Positions 16,482 through 25,009 of a stretch of DNA of 29,028 bases are shown here, piece by piece. Positions within the stretch are counted from its first letter, which is position 1. The number at the start of each line of letters is the position of its first letter. The stretch spans positions 26,510 through 55,537 of the forward strand of contig CAJTSE010000025.1 of NCBI GenBank assembly GCA_910578815.1, in the 5' to 3' direction. Under the pieces are notes generated by a model. It was not told where the DNA came from, made no database searches, and saw nothing but the letters and a program-made list of their open reading frames with translations. Made by a program: the position numbers and the translations under genes. Source of the stretch: an uncultured Acetatifactor sp. (GTDB lineage Bacteria > Bacillota > Clostridia > Lachnospirales > Lachnospiraceae).

Positions 16482-16685
16482 ATGAAAAATCTTTTCAGCC
16501 AGGCAGGAACTTACAAAGCCGATCCCACTAAATTCGGAGGACTCATATGTCTTTCGGATTTTAACACCGAACGCAGGGGAAAACACCCTACAGACGGATC
16601 CCCCATTGCCGCCCGCATCCGGCGAGACCAAAAATTTGATCTTCAATGTAGAAAAAATAAGGAGAACAACACCGCAAAAGAATAA
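16482..16685 (+). CDS. Small hypothetical protein at the head of the rightward operon
   Basis: A 67-codon frame in line with the rightward genes and 22 bp before the next one. The basic product has no motif that I recognise. AAAGGAG is present, but 15 bases from the ATG, which is long. It may be a real early gene or a leader. Confidence 0.4.
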   Translation: MKNLFSQAGTYKADPTKFGGLICLSDFNTERRGKHPTDGSPIAARIRRDQKFDLQCRKNKENNTAKE

Positions 16686-16707
16686 ACAATATCAGGAGGG
16701 AATAAAA

Positions 16708-17100
16708 ATGCTACAAGAAATGATGAGACCAAGGCTTAAAGGACAGACTATTGAAATCAGCTTATCCAAATGGGGCTACGACGGTTACATTGTGGAATGC
16801 ACCTACTATTATAACAAACAGAAGGGCAAGTACTCACTTTCCCTATGGCTAAGTCGCAGAGATATGGAGGATCGTATGAAATTATCCTCTAAAAAAGCAG
16901 ATACGCAATACTTGTCCGGAACCAGAGAAACCATTGTGGAGAATATATGTCGAGTGGTACATCAAGCCGCCACCGCTGCCGATGAAAACGGCGAAAAATA
17001 CTTTGATAAGTATGTAAGCAGGTATGAGTATGAGCTTGCATGCTTTGAAAGAGGAAATCAGCTGTTTGAACAGGAACGGCTGCCAATCACCACAACATAA
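16708..17100 (+). CDS. Hypothetical phage-type protein
   Basis: A 130-residue protein starting at 16708 behind AGGAGGG. It has a beta-rich N-terminal half (TIEISLSKWGYDGYIVECTYYY, GKYSLSLWLSRRDMEDRMK) and a helical C-terminal half with many charged residues. No signal peptide, membrane segment or catalytic motif is seen. Its position before the Cys-rich protein and the polymerase-like gene suggests an early or accessory role. I do not recognise the family. Confidence 0.75.
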   Translation: MLQEMMRPRLKGQTIEISLSKWGYDGYIVECTYYYNKQKGKYSLSLWLSRRDMEDRMKLSSKKADTQYLSGTRETIVENICRVVHQAATAADENGEKYFDKYVSRYEYELACFERGNQLFEQERLPITTT

Positions 17101-17178
17101 ATCAATGCATGCATATGATGAATGGAACGTTTCGTGATTATCCAAATACAGTCAAAAATGAAAAGGAGATGATTCGCA

Positions 17179-17418
17179 ATTTGTGAAATATGCTTAAAAA
17201 ACCCCTGTCATCCCAGGTGCCCCAATTTCGTGCCGGAAAAAAGCACCCGCCTCTGCTCTTCCTGCGGCGAAGGAATCTGTGACGGAGAAGAATATATCGA
17301 AAACCATAACGGTGAATACCGGCATTATGAATGCTTTCACGGAATGAGGGATCTGTTGGAATGGCTGGGATATGAAATAAAAATTATGGAAACACAGGAT
17401 TTAGACACGCCAAAATAA
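17179..17418 (+). CDS. Cys-rich (zinc-binding) small protein, probable ATT start
   Basis: The frame codes for four Cys-rich clusters: ICEICLKNPCHPRCPNF, LCSSCGEGICDGEE and a final HYECFHG, the pattern of a small zinc-binding protein. The two N-terminal clusters lie upstream of the first conventional start (GTG, 17230), so the gene must begin further left; the stop at 17170 leaves ATT at 17179 as the best start, 10 bases after AGGAG. The use of ATT is inferred. The 79-residue product lies 25 bp before the polymerase-like gene, probably in the same operon. Similar CEIC...CHxxCPN proteins occur in clostridial mobile elements, to my recollection. Confidence 0.65.
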   Translation: MCEICLKNPCHPRCPNFVPEKSTRLCSSCGEGICDGEEYIENHNGEYRHYECFHGMRDLLEWLGYEIKIMETQDLDTPK

Positions 17419-17443
17419 ATATACGAACGGCAGGTGAAGTAAA

Positions 17444-20230
17444 ATGGCAAAACAGCCTTCTTGTCACAAATTTATTTATAAGCTGTCAAGTAAACGCCTG
17501 AAGCAGTCCGGGTGGAATCTTACCCTTCCCCTAAAAACGGCAATGAAAAACAAAAATGATATTGTAGCCTTAAACGACAACCAGCTGCTTCGCTGGATCT
17601 GCGAGCTGAATGGAGTTGAGAATCTGGATCTGGCAGTTTCCGGTCTCAAAAATGAAATCAAAGCAATCCGGAAACAGCCTGAAAGTAAAGAAAACAAAAG
17701 CAAAATAAGGGAATTATACGAAAAACTGTATTCACTCCAGTATCAAAAGGATTACTTCTGCATGATCATGGATTCTGATCAGGACTACGACCGGGCCAAC
17801 CGGGGATTTTTCATAAACGGCTATCCCTATCACCGGCTTTTGGGCACCAACGGCGGCATCAAAAAGTCAACCATCACCTACATAGGCGATAATGTATACA
17901 ACGAGATCGTTAAGCGGATGGATAACGGCAGGGATAAGAGCAAGCCCATTATTCCTGCCAAGCTGGAAGCCTATCAGGCATTAATCTGCAGCGGCTCCAT
18001 ACCGGTTACCATGCCAAGAATCCTGATCGTAAGGGATTGCAGCGTCCGCTTTCGGGAAAATGTGATCAGAATTTCCGATGATAAGGATGGGGAGCCTGAA
18101 TTAACCATAGAAAAGGATTACGAGATAAATTACTGCGATTCGGACGGATACGGCTTTATGTCTCCGGACTATTCCCGCATAGTTAATCAGGATCTGTACG
18201 GCGCAGACCATGCAGGCCAAACCATATCCGGCATAAATACCAGATACGCCTGGACCAAGGGAATGCTGTTTACCTTTGACTTCGTGGAATTTGCCAGGCA
18301 GATCAACAACGGTTCCTACATGGTGCAAGATGTCTGGGGGCAGCAGAGAGATGTGCGGAACTACGACGTAATCCTCACCGCCTCCATGGTAAAGCTTTGG
18401 GATTCCTATAAAAGTCTGGAACATTTTATTGCCTGCTGCAATGAAAATCATTACCAGTTTTCCGTCTCCAAGACTGCCCCCCATGAGCTGGAAAACGTAA
18501 GGAACTCAAATTATCAATTTCTTCAGACCTATCATCTGACCGATGAAGAGCTGTATGAATTATGTCAGCCTACGATTCGAGAAATCAGGGATGTACTTGG
18601 CGGAGACTGGAGAAAAACGATTGTTTTCGCAAAAGGAATGTACTTAAATGAAGCATCCGTGGACCATCTGGAAAATGATTTTATCAAAGCCCTGATGATA
18701 GACGAACGGATGATAAATGATCCTTATGTTATAAAGAAGATTCATTCCATGATAAAAAAGCGAATGGAGGCCGCCGCAAAGGGTTCTATCCATAACGAAG
18801 GAAATTTCGCCATCATATCCGGCGACCTGTATTCCCTTGCACAGTCCATATTCGGACTCCCCGTCACCGGACTGTTAAAGCCCGGACAAGTTTATCACAG
18901 ATACTGGATCGAAAAAAACGTTGACGAAATCGTCCTCTTCAGGGCCCCCATGACCTGTCACAATAACATCCGGCGCAGAAAGGTGGTACATAATAAAGAG
19001 ATGGAATTTTGGTATCAGTATAACACCACCGGGCTTATTTTAAACTCCTGGGACACCACCTGCGACGCCTTAAACGGCGCGGACAAGGACTCCGACACCT
19101 TTTTTTCCACCAATAATCAGATCCTTCTTGCCCATACGGAAAATTCCATGACCATCGAATGTATGCAGCGTAAGGCCCCAAAAATCATTCCCACCCAAAA
19201 GGATATGGTACAGGCAAATAAGCTGGCCTTCGGCGATGAGATCGGGACCACCACAAACCGCATAACGGCAATGATCGAACGGCAGGCTGGATTTGCACCG
19301 GACAGCGAGGAATACAGGGTGCTGGACTACCGAATCAAATGTGGTCAGCATTACCAGCAATGTGCCATCGACAGAGCCAAGGGCATTCTGGCCAGGCCCA
19401 TGCCCAAATACTGGTATGACCGTTCCGCCTGTGAGGGCCTGCCAGACGACACGGAGGAAAAGAAACACTTTAAAGAGCTATGCCTGCGGATTGTGGCGGA
19501 GAACAAACCTTATTTTATGAGATATGTTTATCCTGACCTGATGACTAAATACAATAAATACATAAAAGACAGCAACAGCAAGTGCATTCGGGAATTTAAC
19601 ATAAGCCTGGCGGACCTGATCGGCAAGCCGGATAAATCCCCCGCGGAGAAAGAGTTTATTACCTATTATGAAAAACGGATGCCGGTAGGCTGCAATCCCT
19701 GCATTGTCAACCGCATTGCCTGGCTGTTTGAAAAATCCTTTCAGGGATTTAAAGGCTGCTTCAGGGAGCCTGCCCAGCCTGATCAATTTGATTCTTCCAT
19801 TTTGAAATCAGGAACGGCCTACCGTAAAGCAGATTATTTAAAAATCAAAATGCTAAAAAAAGAATATGACGAATCCGTAAAACAATATCAGCAGCTGGCA
19901 AATAAGCAAAGGCTGGACAAGGATGAGGTAACGTTAAGCAAAAGCATCATGCTGCTGGCATTTCATGCAGGCTGTGAGGAAATCTGTCCCAATGAGCTGG
20001 AGCTGTGCGACATAATTGTGGATCTTTGCTACACATCTTCAAAGTCCAGACAATTTGCATGGGATATGTGCGGAGAAATCATGATCCGTAACTTATTGAG
20101 GAAGCATGATAACCTGATCAACTATCCTGTGCTTGTAAGTGCAGGCGGAGATTTCGAATTTGGCGGATACCGTTTTATCATGCGGCAGAAAAGACTGGAG
20201 GTAAACCGTACCTATGATTATCTTGAATGA
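17444..20230 (+). CDS. Single-subunit RNA polymerase-like protein (YonO/RDR-type double-psi barrel)
   Basis: A 928-residue protein with, in order, the motifs of RDR/QDE-1-like polymerases and phage SPbeta YonO. These are FINGYPYHRLLGTNGGIKKST (about 123-143); PAKLEAYQALICSGS (171-185), the segment before the barrels; DSDGYGFMSP (232-241), equivalent to the RDR DGxGxISP motif; RYAWTKGMLF (267-276) with the conserved Lys272; VLFRAPMTCHNNIRRRK (497-513), equivalent to the RDR NPCLHPGDIR block; and NGADKDSDTFF (544-554), the catalytic DxDxD (Asp547, 549, 551). YonO is a DNA-dependent RNA polymerase; RDRs copy RNA. The catalytic loop is DKDSD instead of the common DxDGD. Start at 17444, AGGTGA 7 bases upstream. 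It probably transcribes element genes. Confidence 0.82.
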   Translation: MAKQPSCHKFIYKLSSKRLKQSGWNLTLPLKTAMKNKNDIVALNDNQLLRWICELNGVENLDLAVSGLKNEIKAIRKQPESKENKSKIRELYEKLYSLQYQKDYFCMIMDSDQDYDRANRGFFINGYPYHRLLGTNGGIKKSTITYIGDNVYNEIVKRMDNGRDKSKPIIPAKLEAYQALICSGSIPVTMPRILIVRDCSVRFRENVIRISDDKDGEPELTIEKDYEINYCDSDGYGFMSPDYSRIVNQDLYGADHAGQTISGINTRYAWTKGMLFTFDFVEFARQINNGSYMVQDVWGQQRDVRNYDVILTASMVKLWDSYKSLEHFIACCNENHYQFSVSKTAPHELENVRNSNYQFLQTYHLTDEELYELCQPTIREIRDVLGGDWRKTIVFAKGMYLNEASVDHLENDFIKALMIDERMINDPYVIKKIHSMIKKRMEAAAKGSIHNEGNFAIISGDLYSLAQSIFGLPVTGLLKPGQVYHRYWIEKNVDEIVLFRAPMTCHNNIRRRKVVHNKEMEFWYQYNTTGLILNSWDTTCDALNGADKDSDTFFSTNNQILLAHTENSMTIECMQRKAPKIIPTQKDMVQANKLAFGDEIGTTTNRITAMIERQAGFAPDSEEYRVLDYRIKCGQHYQQCAIDRAKGILARPMPKYWYDRSACEGLPDDTEEKKHFKELCLRIVAENKPYFMRYVYPDLMTKYNKYIKDSNSKCIREFNISLADLIGKPDKSPAEKEFITYYEKRMPVGCNPCIVNRIAWLFEKSFQGFKGCFREPAQPDQFDSSILKSGTAYRKADYLKIKMLKKEYDESVKQYQQLANKQRLDKDEVTLSKSIMLLAFHAGCEEICPNELELCDIIVDLCYTSSKSRQFAWDMCGEIMIRNLLRKHDNLINYPVLVSAGGDFEFGGYRFIMRQKRLEVNRTYDYLE

Positions 20231-20969
20231 ACGAGAATACGTTGAAAATGCGCTTCTGGAAGAATCTGTTGATCCGGCAAAGGCATATCTTACTTTAAGT
20301 ATTTATGCTCGGTATTTATATCATGAAAAGCAGATGAAAAAAACGGAAATCATACGGGAATTAAATGCTTTTATGGAAGCTAAGTATCCCCGCTATAATC
20401 CTGTTGACTGGACTGCTCTCATAGAAAAGTATGCGGCAAGAGCCAGTAAATATCCGCTATGCGAATGTCCTGGGGTATGGCTTACCGAAACGGAACTAAG
20501 CACTGTCGAAAATCTGCAAAGCAAAGTATTGGAACGACTTGCTTTTACCCTGCTTTGCCTCGCCAAATTCCGGAATTTCCGAAATCCGGAAAACCACGGC
20601 TGGATCAATTACAGCAACGGAGAAATTTATTCCATGGCCTGCATCAATACCACTGCTTTTGAAAAAGACTGCAGGCTTAATCAGCTGAGGGACTTGGGCC
20701 TCATCCGATTTGCAAAAAGGGTTGACAGTCTGAGCATTCAGGTGCTGTTTACAGACGAAGCTTCTGAGAACCGGCTGTTTATCTCCGACTTTCGAAAGCT
20801 GGGATATGAATGGAAGCTCTATAATGGAGAAAAATATCTCCGCTGCACCGGCTGCGGAATTTTAACAAAACGTCAGAACAATCGTCAAAAGTACTGTAAA
20901 CACTGTTCTGACCTGATCAGAAGCAGTCGCCAAAAAGAACTTATGCGGGAACGGCGAAAAATTTGTTAG
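20214..20969 (+). CDS. Zinc-ribbon protein coupled to the polymerase-like gene
   Basis: A 251-residue protein whose ATG lies 17 bp inside the end of the polymerase-like gene, so the two are translationally coupled and probably act together. The N-terminal ~60 residues are helical. The middle (NGEIYSMACINTTAFEKDCRLNQLRDLGLIRF) looks like a winged-helix arrangement, where NQLRDLGLIRF would be the end of the recognition helix and the wing. The C-terminal region is a zinc ribbon with Cys211, Cys214, Cys228 and Cys231 followed by a very basic tail. A DNA-binding or promoter-recognition subunit is a reasonable inference. I do not recognise a named family. Confidence 0.75.
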   Translation: MIILNEREYVENALLEESVDPAKAYLTLSIYARYLYHEKQMKKTEIIRELNAFMEAKYPRYNPVDWTALIEKYAARASKYPLCECPGVWLTETELSTVENLQSKVLERLAFTLLCLAKFRNFRNPENHGWINYSNGEIYSMACINTTAFEKDCRLNQLRDLGLIRFAKRVDSLSIQVLFTDEASENRLFISDFRKLGYEWKLYNGEKYLRCTGCGILTKRQNNRQKYCKHCSDLIRSSRQKELMRERRKIC

Positions 20970-21094
20970 CCTTCAGAAATATTTCAAACAGTCCACAAAG
21001 CCCGATATTTTCACAGCTCTGCGGACAAGCTCCCTAAATTTGAGATTTTTCTATATGGTAGCAAAATAATTTAAAAACGAGGATATAGGAGCCT

Positions 21095-21826
21095 ATGGAA
21101 AACAAAAAATCTCTATTTTTCCTGTCTTCCGTGGAAGTCCCAGGCACCGGACTTTCCGTACGGATCCCCACCGTCGGCGAAATCCTGGAGGACGAACAGC
21201 ACTATTACAGCCTTATTTCTTCTATGACCGCCACCCCCTTTCAATACATGGTGCAGCTGGATGACATGGGAATTGATTTTTCCACAGTTACAGATTATCA
21301 GCTGTTTATGATGCTGTTCCCCTCCCTTGTCCGGGAGGATACCCGAATCTTGTTCGGCGACGCAGACCTGTCCGATCTGAGAATGTACAGAAACAATGAA
21401 AACGGCGCCTTCCTATTACACAGTGAAAAAAGCGATGTTACCATTGATGAACTTACCTATCATTGGATCGCAGAGCAGATTAGAAAAATAAACGGCCTGC
21501 AAAAGGAAAATCGCCGGCCCGGCAATCAGGAGGCAAAAGAATTTCGAATTGCTCTGGAGCGGAAAAAACAAAGACGAAACGCCAATAAACCCTTTGAGCC
21601 CTATTTGGAAAAATTAGTGGTGGCGTTAGTCAACAGATCAGAATTCAAATATAACTTTGAACAGGCCAGTCATCTGACCATTTACCAATTTAACCAAAGT
21701 CTTGAGCAGATCAGGACAAGCATCAATTTCGACAATACCATGATCGGCGTTTATGCCGGTACCGTCGATACGTCCAAAATCAAGGACAAATCCTGTTTAT
21801 CCTGGCTGCCCGTCACAAAACGATGA
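21095..21826 (+). CDS. Probable phage tail assembly protein
   Basis: A 243-residue protein directly before the tail-tube-like gene, with AGGAG 5 bases from its ATG. It starts with a beta-rich segment (VEVPGTGLSVRIPTVGEILEDE), followed by a helical region and a basic stretch (ERKKQRRNANKPFEP). Length, composition and position suit the tail assembly / head-tail completion proteins of Firmicute siphophages (gp14/gp15-like), but the match is by recollection and not by a diagnostic motif. The gap before it (20970-21094) holds no clear promoter. Confidence 0.55.
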   Translation: MENKKSLFFLSSVEVPGTGLSVRIPTVGEILEDEQHYYSLISSMTATPFQYMVQLDDMGIDFSTVTDYQLFMMLFPSLVREDTRILFGDADLSDLRMYRNNENGAFLLHSEKSDVTIDELTYHWIAEQIRKINGLQKENRRPGNQEAKEFRIALERKKQRRNANKPFEPYLEKLVVALVNRSEFKYNFEQASHLTIYQFNQSLEQIRTSINFDNTMIGVYAGTVDTSKIKDKSCLSWLPVTKR

Positions 21827-21891
21827 AAATAGAGGTCTGCTCTAAAGATCTTTATTTTACATAAATAAAAAAATCCAGGAGGAAAAAAATT

Positions 21892-22665
21892 ATGGCAGTA
21901 GACGTTAGTAAATTAATCGTTACTGAAGTCGCCCAGATCACGGCTTTTAATAATGCCGGCGAGCTGGAGTTTATTATGGATGAGGTGCAGAACGGCTCCA
22001 TCAGCAACACTCAGGAAAAGGCCGATGTTCAGGGCAGAAACGGCAGGAAGCTGGCTTCCCTGAAGAAGAATAAGTCGGTAACCGTTTCCGCCACCAACGG
22101 CGTACTTGTAGGCGGCGCTTTGGCCGCTCAGACTGGTACGGATGTGGAACAGGGCTCCTTCCCCGTACGCATCACGGATGTGATGACCGTAAAGGACAAT
22201 AAGTGCAAGACCTCTAAAACCGCTGTAGGCACTACTGGCGTGGAAATCGGCACTCTTTATCTGAAAAATGCCAACGGTTCCCTGGGCGTGAAGCTGGAAC
22301 AGGATGCCGCTGCAGCAGACGGGAAATTCACCTATGATCCCGCCACGCAGGAAATCACCTTAACCGGAATTGCAGACGGCACCGAGCTTGTGGCTTTTTA
22401 TGATGCAGAGGTGGAATCCGCCAAAATCTCCAACGATTCCGAAAAGTACAGCAAGGTACTGAAGCTTTACATTGACGTGGTTCTTCAGGACAGCTGCAAT
22501 GTTGAATATGCCGGCCAGATCATTATCCAGAGAGCCGACGTATCCGGCGAGTTTGAACTGTCCCTTGGCGGCGACAGCTTCGCCCATTCTTTCCAGGCGG
22601 AAAGCCTGGCAGGCGGCTGCAGCGGTTCCACCAACCTCTGGGACCTGATCGTTTATGGCATTTAG
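21892..22665 (+). CDS. Probable major tail (tube) protein
   Basis: A 257-residue, almost all-beta protein without signal peptide, preceded by AGGAGG. Features typical of tail-tube proteins are a small N-terminal MAVDVSKLIVTEVAQI, long alternating hydrophobic strands, an IDVVLQDSCNVEYAGQIIIQ hydrophobic strand pair, and a Gly/Ser-rich end. It is likely made in large amounts: it has a strong ribosome site and lies upstream of the operon's only clear terminator. It would form the polymerised tail tube, with length set by the tape-measure protein encoded downstream. Confidence 0.65.
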   Translation: MAVDVSKLIVTEVAQITAFNNAGELEFIMDEVQNGSISNTQEKADVQGRNGRKLASLKKNKSVTVSATNGVLVGGALAAQTGTDVEQGSFPVRITDVMTVKDNKCKTSKTAVGTTGVEIGTLYLKNANGSLGVKLEQDAAAADGKFTYDPATQEITLTGIADGTELVAFYDAEVESAKISNDSEKYSKVLKLYIDVVLQDSCNVEYAGQIIIQRADVSGEFELSLGGDSFAHSFQAESLAGGCSGSTNLWDLIVYGI

Positions 22666-22819
22666 TGTAAAGAAAAAGTGCCGGATATGCGGCAGGTTGT
22701 TTACCCCCTGCCCGGACTGCGAAAAGGATAAATCCATGTTTCGCTGGAAGTCGGCAGCCTGCTCTCCCGAATGCGCAAAAAAATATTTTGCAAAGATCGA
22801 GAAATCCCGGCAGCCATAA
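22655..22819 (+). CDS. Small zinc-finger protein overlapping the tail-tube gene
   Basis: A 54-residue basic protein whose ATG lies inside the end of the tail-tube gene (11-bp overlap). It contains three Cys pairs (CRICG, CPDC, CSPEC), so it probably binds one or two zinc ions. In siphophages this position is often held by tail assembly chaperones, but nothing links this sequence to them. Function unknown. Confidence 0.65.
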   Translation: MAFSVKKKCRICGRLFTPCPDCEKDKSMFRWKSAACSPECAKKYFAKIEKSRQP

Positions 22820-22862
22820 ATGATGCCTGCCCAACACCGCAGCTTGCAAAAAACTTTAGATG

Positions 22863-22907
22863 AAATGGGATATATTGGACCGAAGTTTCAATATATCCCA
22901 TTTTTTT
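22863..22907 (+). terminator. Rho-independent terminator after the tail-tube segment
   Basis: A perfect 15-bp stem (22863-22877 with 22889-22903, 11-base loop) runs into seven T residues. It separates the tail-tube part of the operon from the cysteine desulfurase and lysis genes, so downstream genes need readthrough, antitermination or their own promoter. Confidence 0.9.
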
Positions 22908-22957
22908 ACGCGTAATCAAATTAAAAGCCGTTTCGGAAACAGAAAAGAGAAAATCAA

Positions 22958-24109
22958 ATGAATGTATATTTGGACTACGCCGCAACTACCGATTTAACCG
23001 ACGATATGAAAGAATACCTGACCTTACTGCTGAATGTGTGGGGAAATCCGTCCTCCCTGCATGAGGAAGGCCAAAAGCCAAAACAAATCATCCGCAAAGC
23101 CCGCCTGTCCGTTGCCGAATTTATCGGCGCCCGGCCGGAAGATATTTACTTTACTCCCTCCGGCTCAGCCTCCAACACCCTGGCTGTGAAAGGGCTGACC
23201 TCTGAAAACCCAAAGCGCAATCCGTATACCGTCTTCTATTCTCCCACCTCCCACAAATCCATGCGGACGGCATGTGAATCCTGTATCTCGCATTCACGTC
23301 TAAAAGTAAATTCTTTCGGGGAAACGGATCTGACTTACCTGGAGCATGCCCTTTCACAAAGCGGGAAAAAAATACCTCTTGTCTGTATCGAGGCCGGAAA
23401 TTCGGAGCTTGGAACAATAAACGACGTCGTTAAAATCGGCTCTCTGGTCCATAAGCATAAAGGAATCCTGATTGTTGACGCAACCAGCTATATTCCCTTT
23501 TATCAGATTGACCTGCATTCCTGGCAGAAACATGTGGACATTCTGACCTTCAGCGGGCATAAGCTTCATGCTCTGAAGGGCACAGGCGTGCTGTGGAAAA
23601 AGAAAAATCTCACATTAAAGCCTCTGGTCTTTGGCAGTCAGGAGCAGGGGCTGATCGGCGGCACGGAAAACGTTCTGGGCGTTGCTTCCCTGGGCAGGGC
23701 AGTCAGTCATTTTGATTACTCTTCTGTTTCCACGGCGGGCCGGGATCGGGTTTATCATTTTATACAACAAAATATCCCCTGTTGTTACCTGGCAGGCCCG
23801 CCCGTAGAATCCGGAAGGCGATTACCCCACAACTTATTTTTATGTTTTCAGGGGGTGGAGGGCGAGGCTTTGATGCTTCTGCTGGACATGCACGGTATTC
23901 GGGTTTCCACCGGCTCCGCCTGTAACGGAAACGACATTTCTCCGTCGGCAGCCCTGACTGCCATTCACATGGACCCGCAGGATATTCACAGCTGCATCCG
24001 CTTAAGCTTCAGCGGTCATGAAAGCAAAGAAGAGCTGGATTATGTCTGTCACACCATAAAACAGTGTGTGCTGACGCTGCGAGAGCTGAATGCAGAATCA
24101 AGATTTTAA
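22958..24109 (+). CDS. Cysteine desulfurase (NifS/IscS-like) within the phage-like island
   Basis: A 383-residue class V aminotransferase-fold enzyme that takes sulfur from cysteine as a persulfide for thio-modification or Fe-S work. It begins with YLDYAATT, carries the PLP-binding Lys202 in SGHKLHALKGTG, and has the active-site Cys322 in the STGSACNGND loop. All catalytic residues appear intact. It lies between the tail-tube and the lysis genes with no scaffold (IscU), dnd/pts phosphorothioation or tRNA thiolation partner nearby, so the acceptor is unknown. It may be a moron that supports the host, or it may modify phage DNA, tRNA or structural proteins. The ribosome site is weak. Confidence 0.93.
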   Translation: MNVYLDYAATTDLTDDMKEYLTLLLNVWGNPSSLHEEGQKPKQIIRKARLSVAEFIGARPEDIYFTPSGSASNTLAVKGLTSENPKRNPYTVFYSPTSHKSMRTACESCISHSRLKVNSFGETDLTYLEHALSQSGKKIPLVCIEAGNSELGTINDVVKIGSLVHKHKGILIVDATSYIPFYQIDLHSWQKHVDILTFSGHKLHALKGTGVLWKKKNLTLKPLVFGSQEQGLIGGTENVLGVASLGRAVSHFDYSSVSTAGRDRVYHFIQQNIPCCYLAGPPVESGRRLPHNLFLCFQGVEGEALMLLLDMHGIRVSTGSACNGNDISPSAALTAIHMDPQDIHSCIRLSFSGHESKEELDYVCHTIKQCVLTLRELNAESRF

Positions 24110-24137
24110 TATCAAATAAAAAGGACGTTCACAACAA

Positions 24138-24998
24138 ATGAATACTACCAACAGCCCCCTGATTGATTATGTAAAAATCAGTCCCAACCGGACAAGCCCC
24201 CGAAATCATAAAATTGATACTGTTACCATTCACTGCATGGCCGGAAATTTATCCGTGGAAAGATGCGGAGAAGTATTTTCCCCAAAAGCCCGGAAGGCTT
24301 CCTCCAATTACGGCATCGGAAGCGACGGAAGAATCGCCATGTATGTGGAAGAAAGAGACCGTTCCTGGTGTACCTCCAGCGCCGCCAACGACCACCGGGC
24401 CGTTACCATTGAGGTGGCAAACGACGGCGGAGCGCCGGACTGGCATGTCTCCGAAAAGGCAATGGCTGCCCTCATCGAGCTGCTTGCAGACATTTGCAGG
24501 CGGAATCAAATCAAAGAATTAAAATGGAAGGCAGACCCGTCCCTCATCGGCCAGGTAAACAAACAGAATATGACGGTACACAGATGGTTTGCCGCCAAGG
24601 CCTGCCCCGGTAATTACCTGTATGAAAAGCACAGTTACATTGCACAACAGGTCAATCATAAGCTGAGCGGGGCTTCTTCCCTGCCAAAGCTGCCCCTTAA
24701 GACCGACAAACCAAAATATATCTATCAAAACGTAGATTATGCAAGGGTGTTCGATCCGGTCTTTTACAGCAATACCTACCCTGATTTAAAGGCAGCCTTC
24801 GGTTCCGATTCCAAAAAACTTTTCGATCACTTCTGCCGATACGGCATGAGCGAAGGACGCATTGCCATTGCTTCTTTCCGGGTCAATAAATATAAAAGCT
24901 ATTATGCCGACCTGAGAAAAGCCTTCGGCAATAACCTGCCTTTATATTATGAACACTATGTAAAATACGGTTATCAAGAAAACAGAAAGTGCATTTAG
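24138..24998 (+). CDS. N-acetylmuramoyl-L-alanine amidase (Amidase_2) with C-terminal repeat
   Basis: The endolysin: it cuts the MurNAc-L-Ala bond of peptidoglycan to release particles. Residues about 1-170 form an Amidase_2/PGRP domain with zinc His32 (TIHCMAG), SSNYGIGSDG, a catalytic-type VTIEVAND segment, and the second zinc pair in TVHRWFAAKACPG. The C-terminal ~85 residues contain two copies of a DPxxYxxxYPDLKxAFG...HxxxYGxxEGR-type repeat, a wall-associated module common in secreted clostridial proteins. There is no signal peptide, so export depends on the holin encoded next. Confidence 0.92.
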   Translation: MNTTNSPLIDYVKISPNRTSPRNHKIDTVTIHCMAGNLSVERCGEVFSPKARKASSNYGIGSDGRIAMYVEERDRSWCTSSAANDHRAVTIEVANDGGAPDWHVSEKAMAALIELLADICRRNQIKELKWKADPSLIGQVNKQNMTVHRWFAAKACPGNYLYEKHSYIAQQVNHKLSGASSLPKLPLKTDKPKYIYQNVDYARVFDPVFYSNTYPDLKAAFGSDSKKLFDHFCRYGMSEGRIAIASFRVNKYKSYYADLRKAFGNNLPLYYEHYVKYGYQENRKCI

Positions 24999-25009
24999 AG
25001 GAAACGATT

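Noticed and set aside
17444..20230. Phage T7-type RNA polymerase, or a replication/primase protein
   Set aside because: No T7-type fingers or palm motifs and no primase zinc or Toprim motif; the DxDxD block with an upstream DGxG and a Lys-Gly segment fits the double-psi-barrel polymerase order instead.
22958..24109. Part of a dnd/phosphorothioation cassette
   Set aside because: No DndB-E or PtsA-like genes flank it; only tail and lysis genes do.
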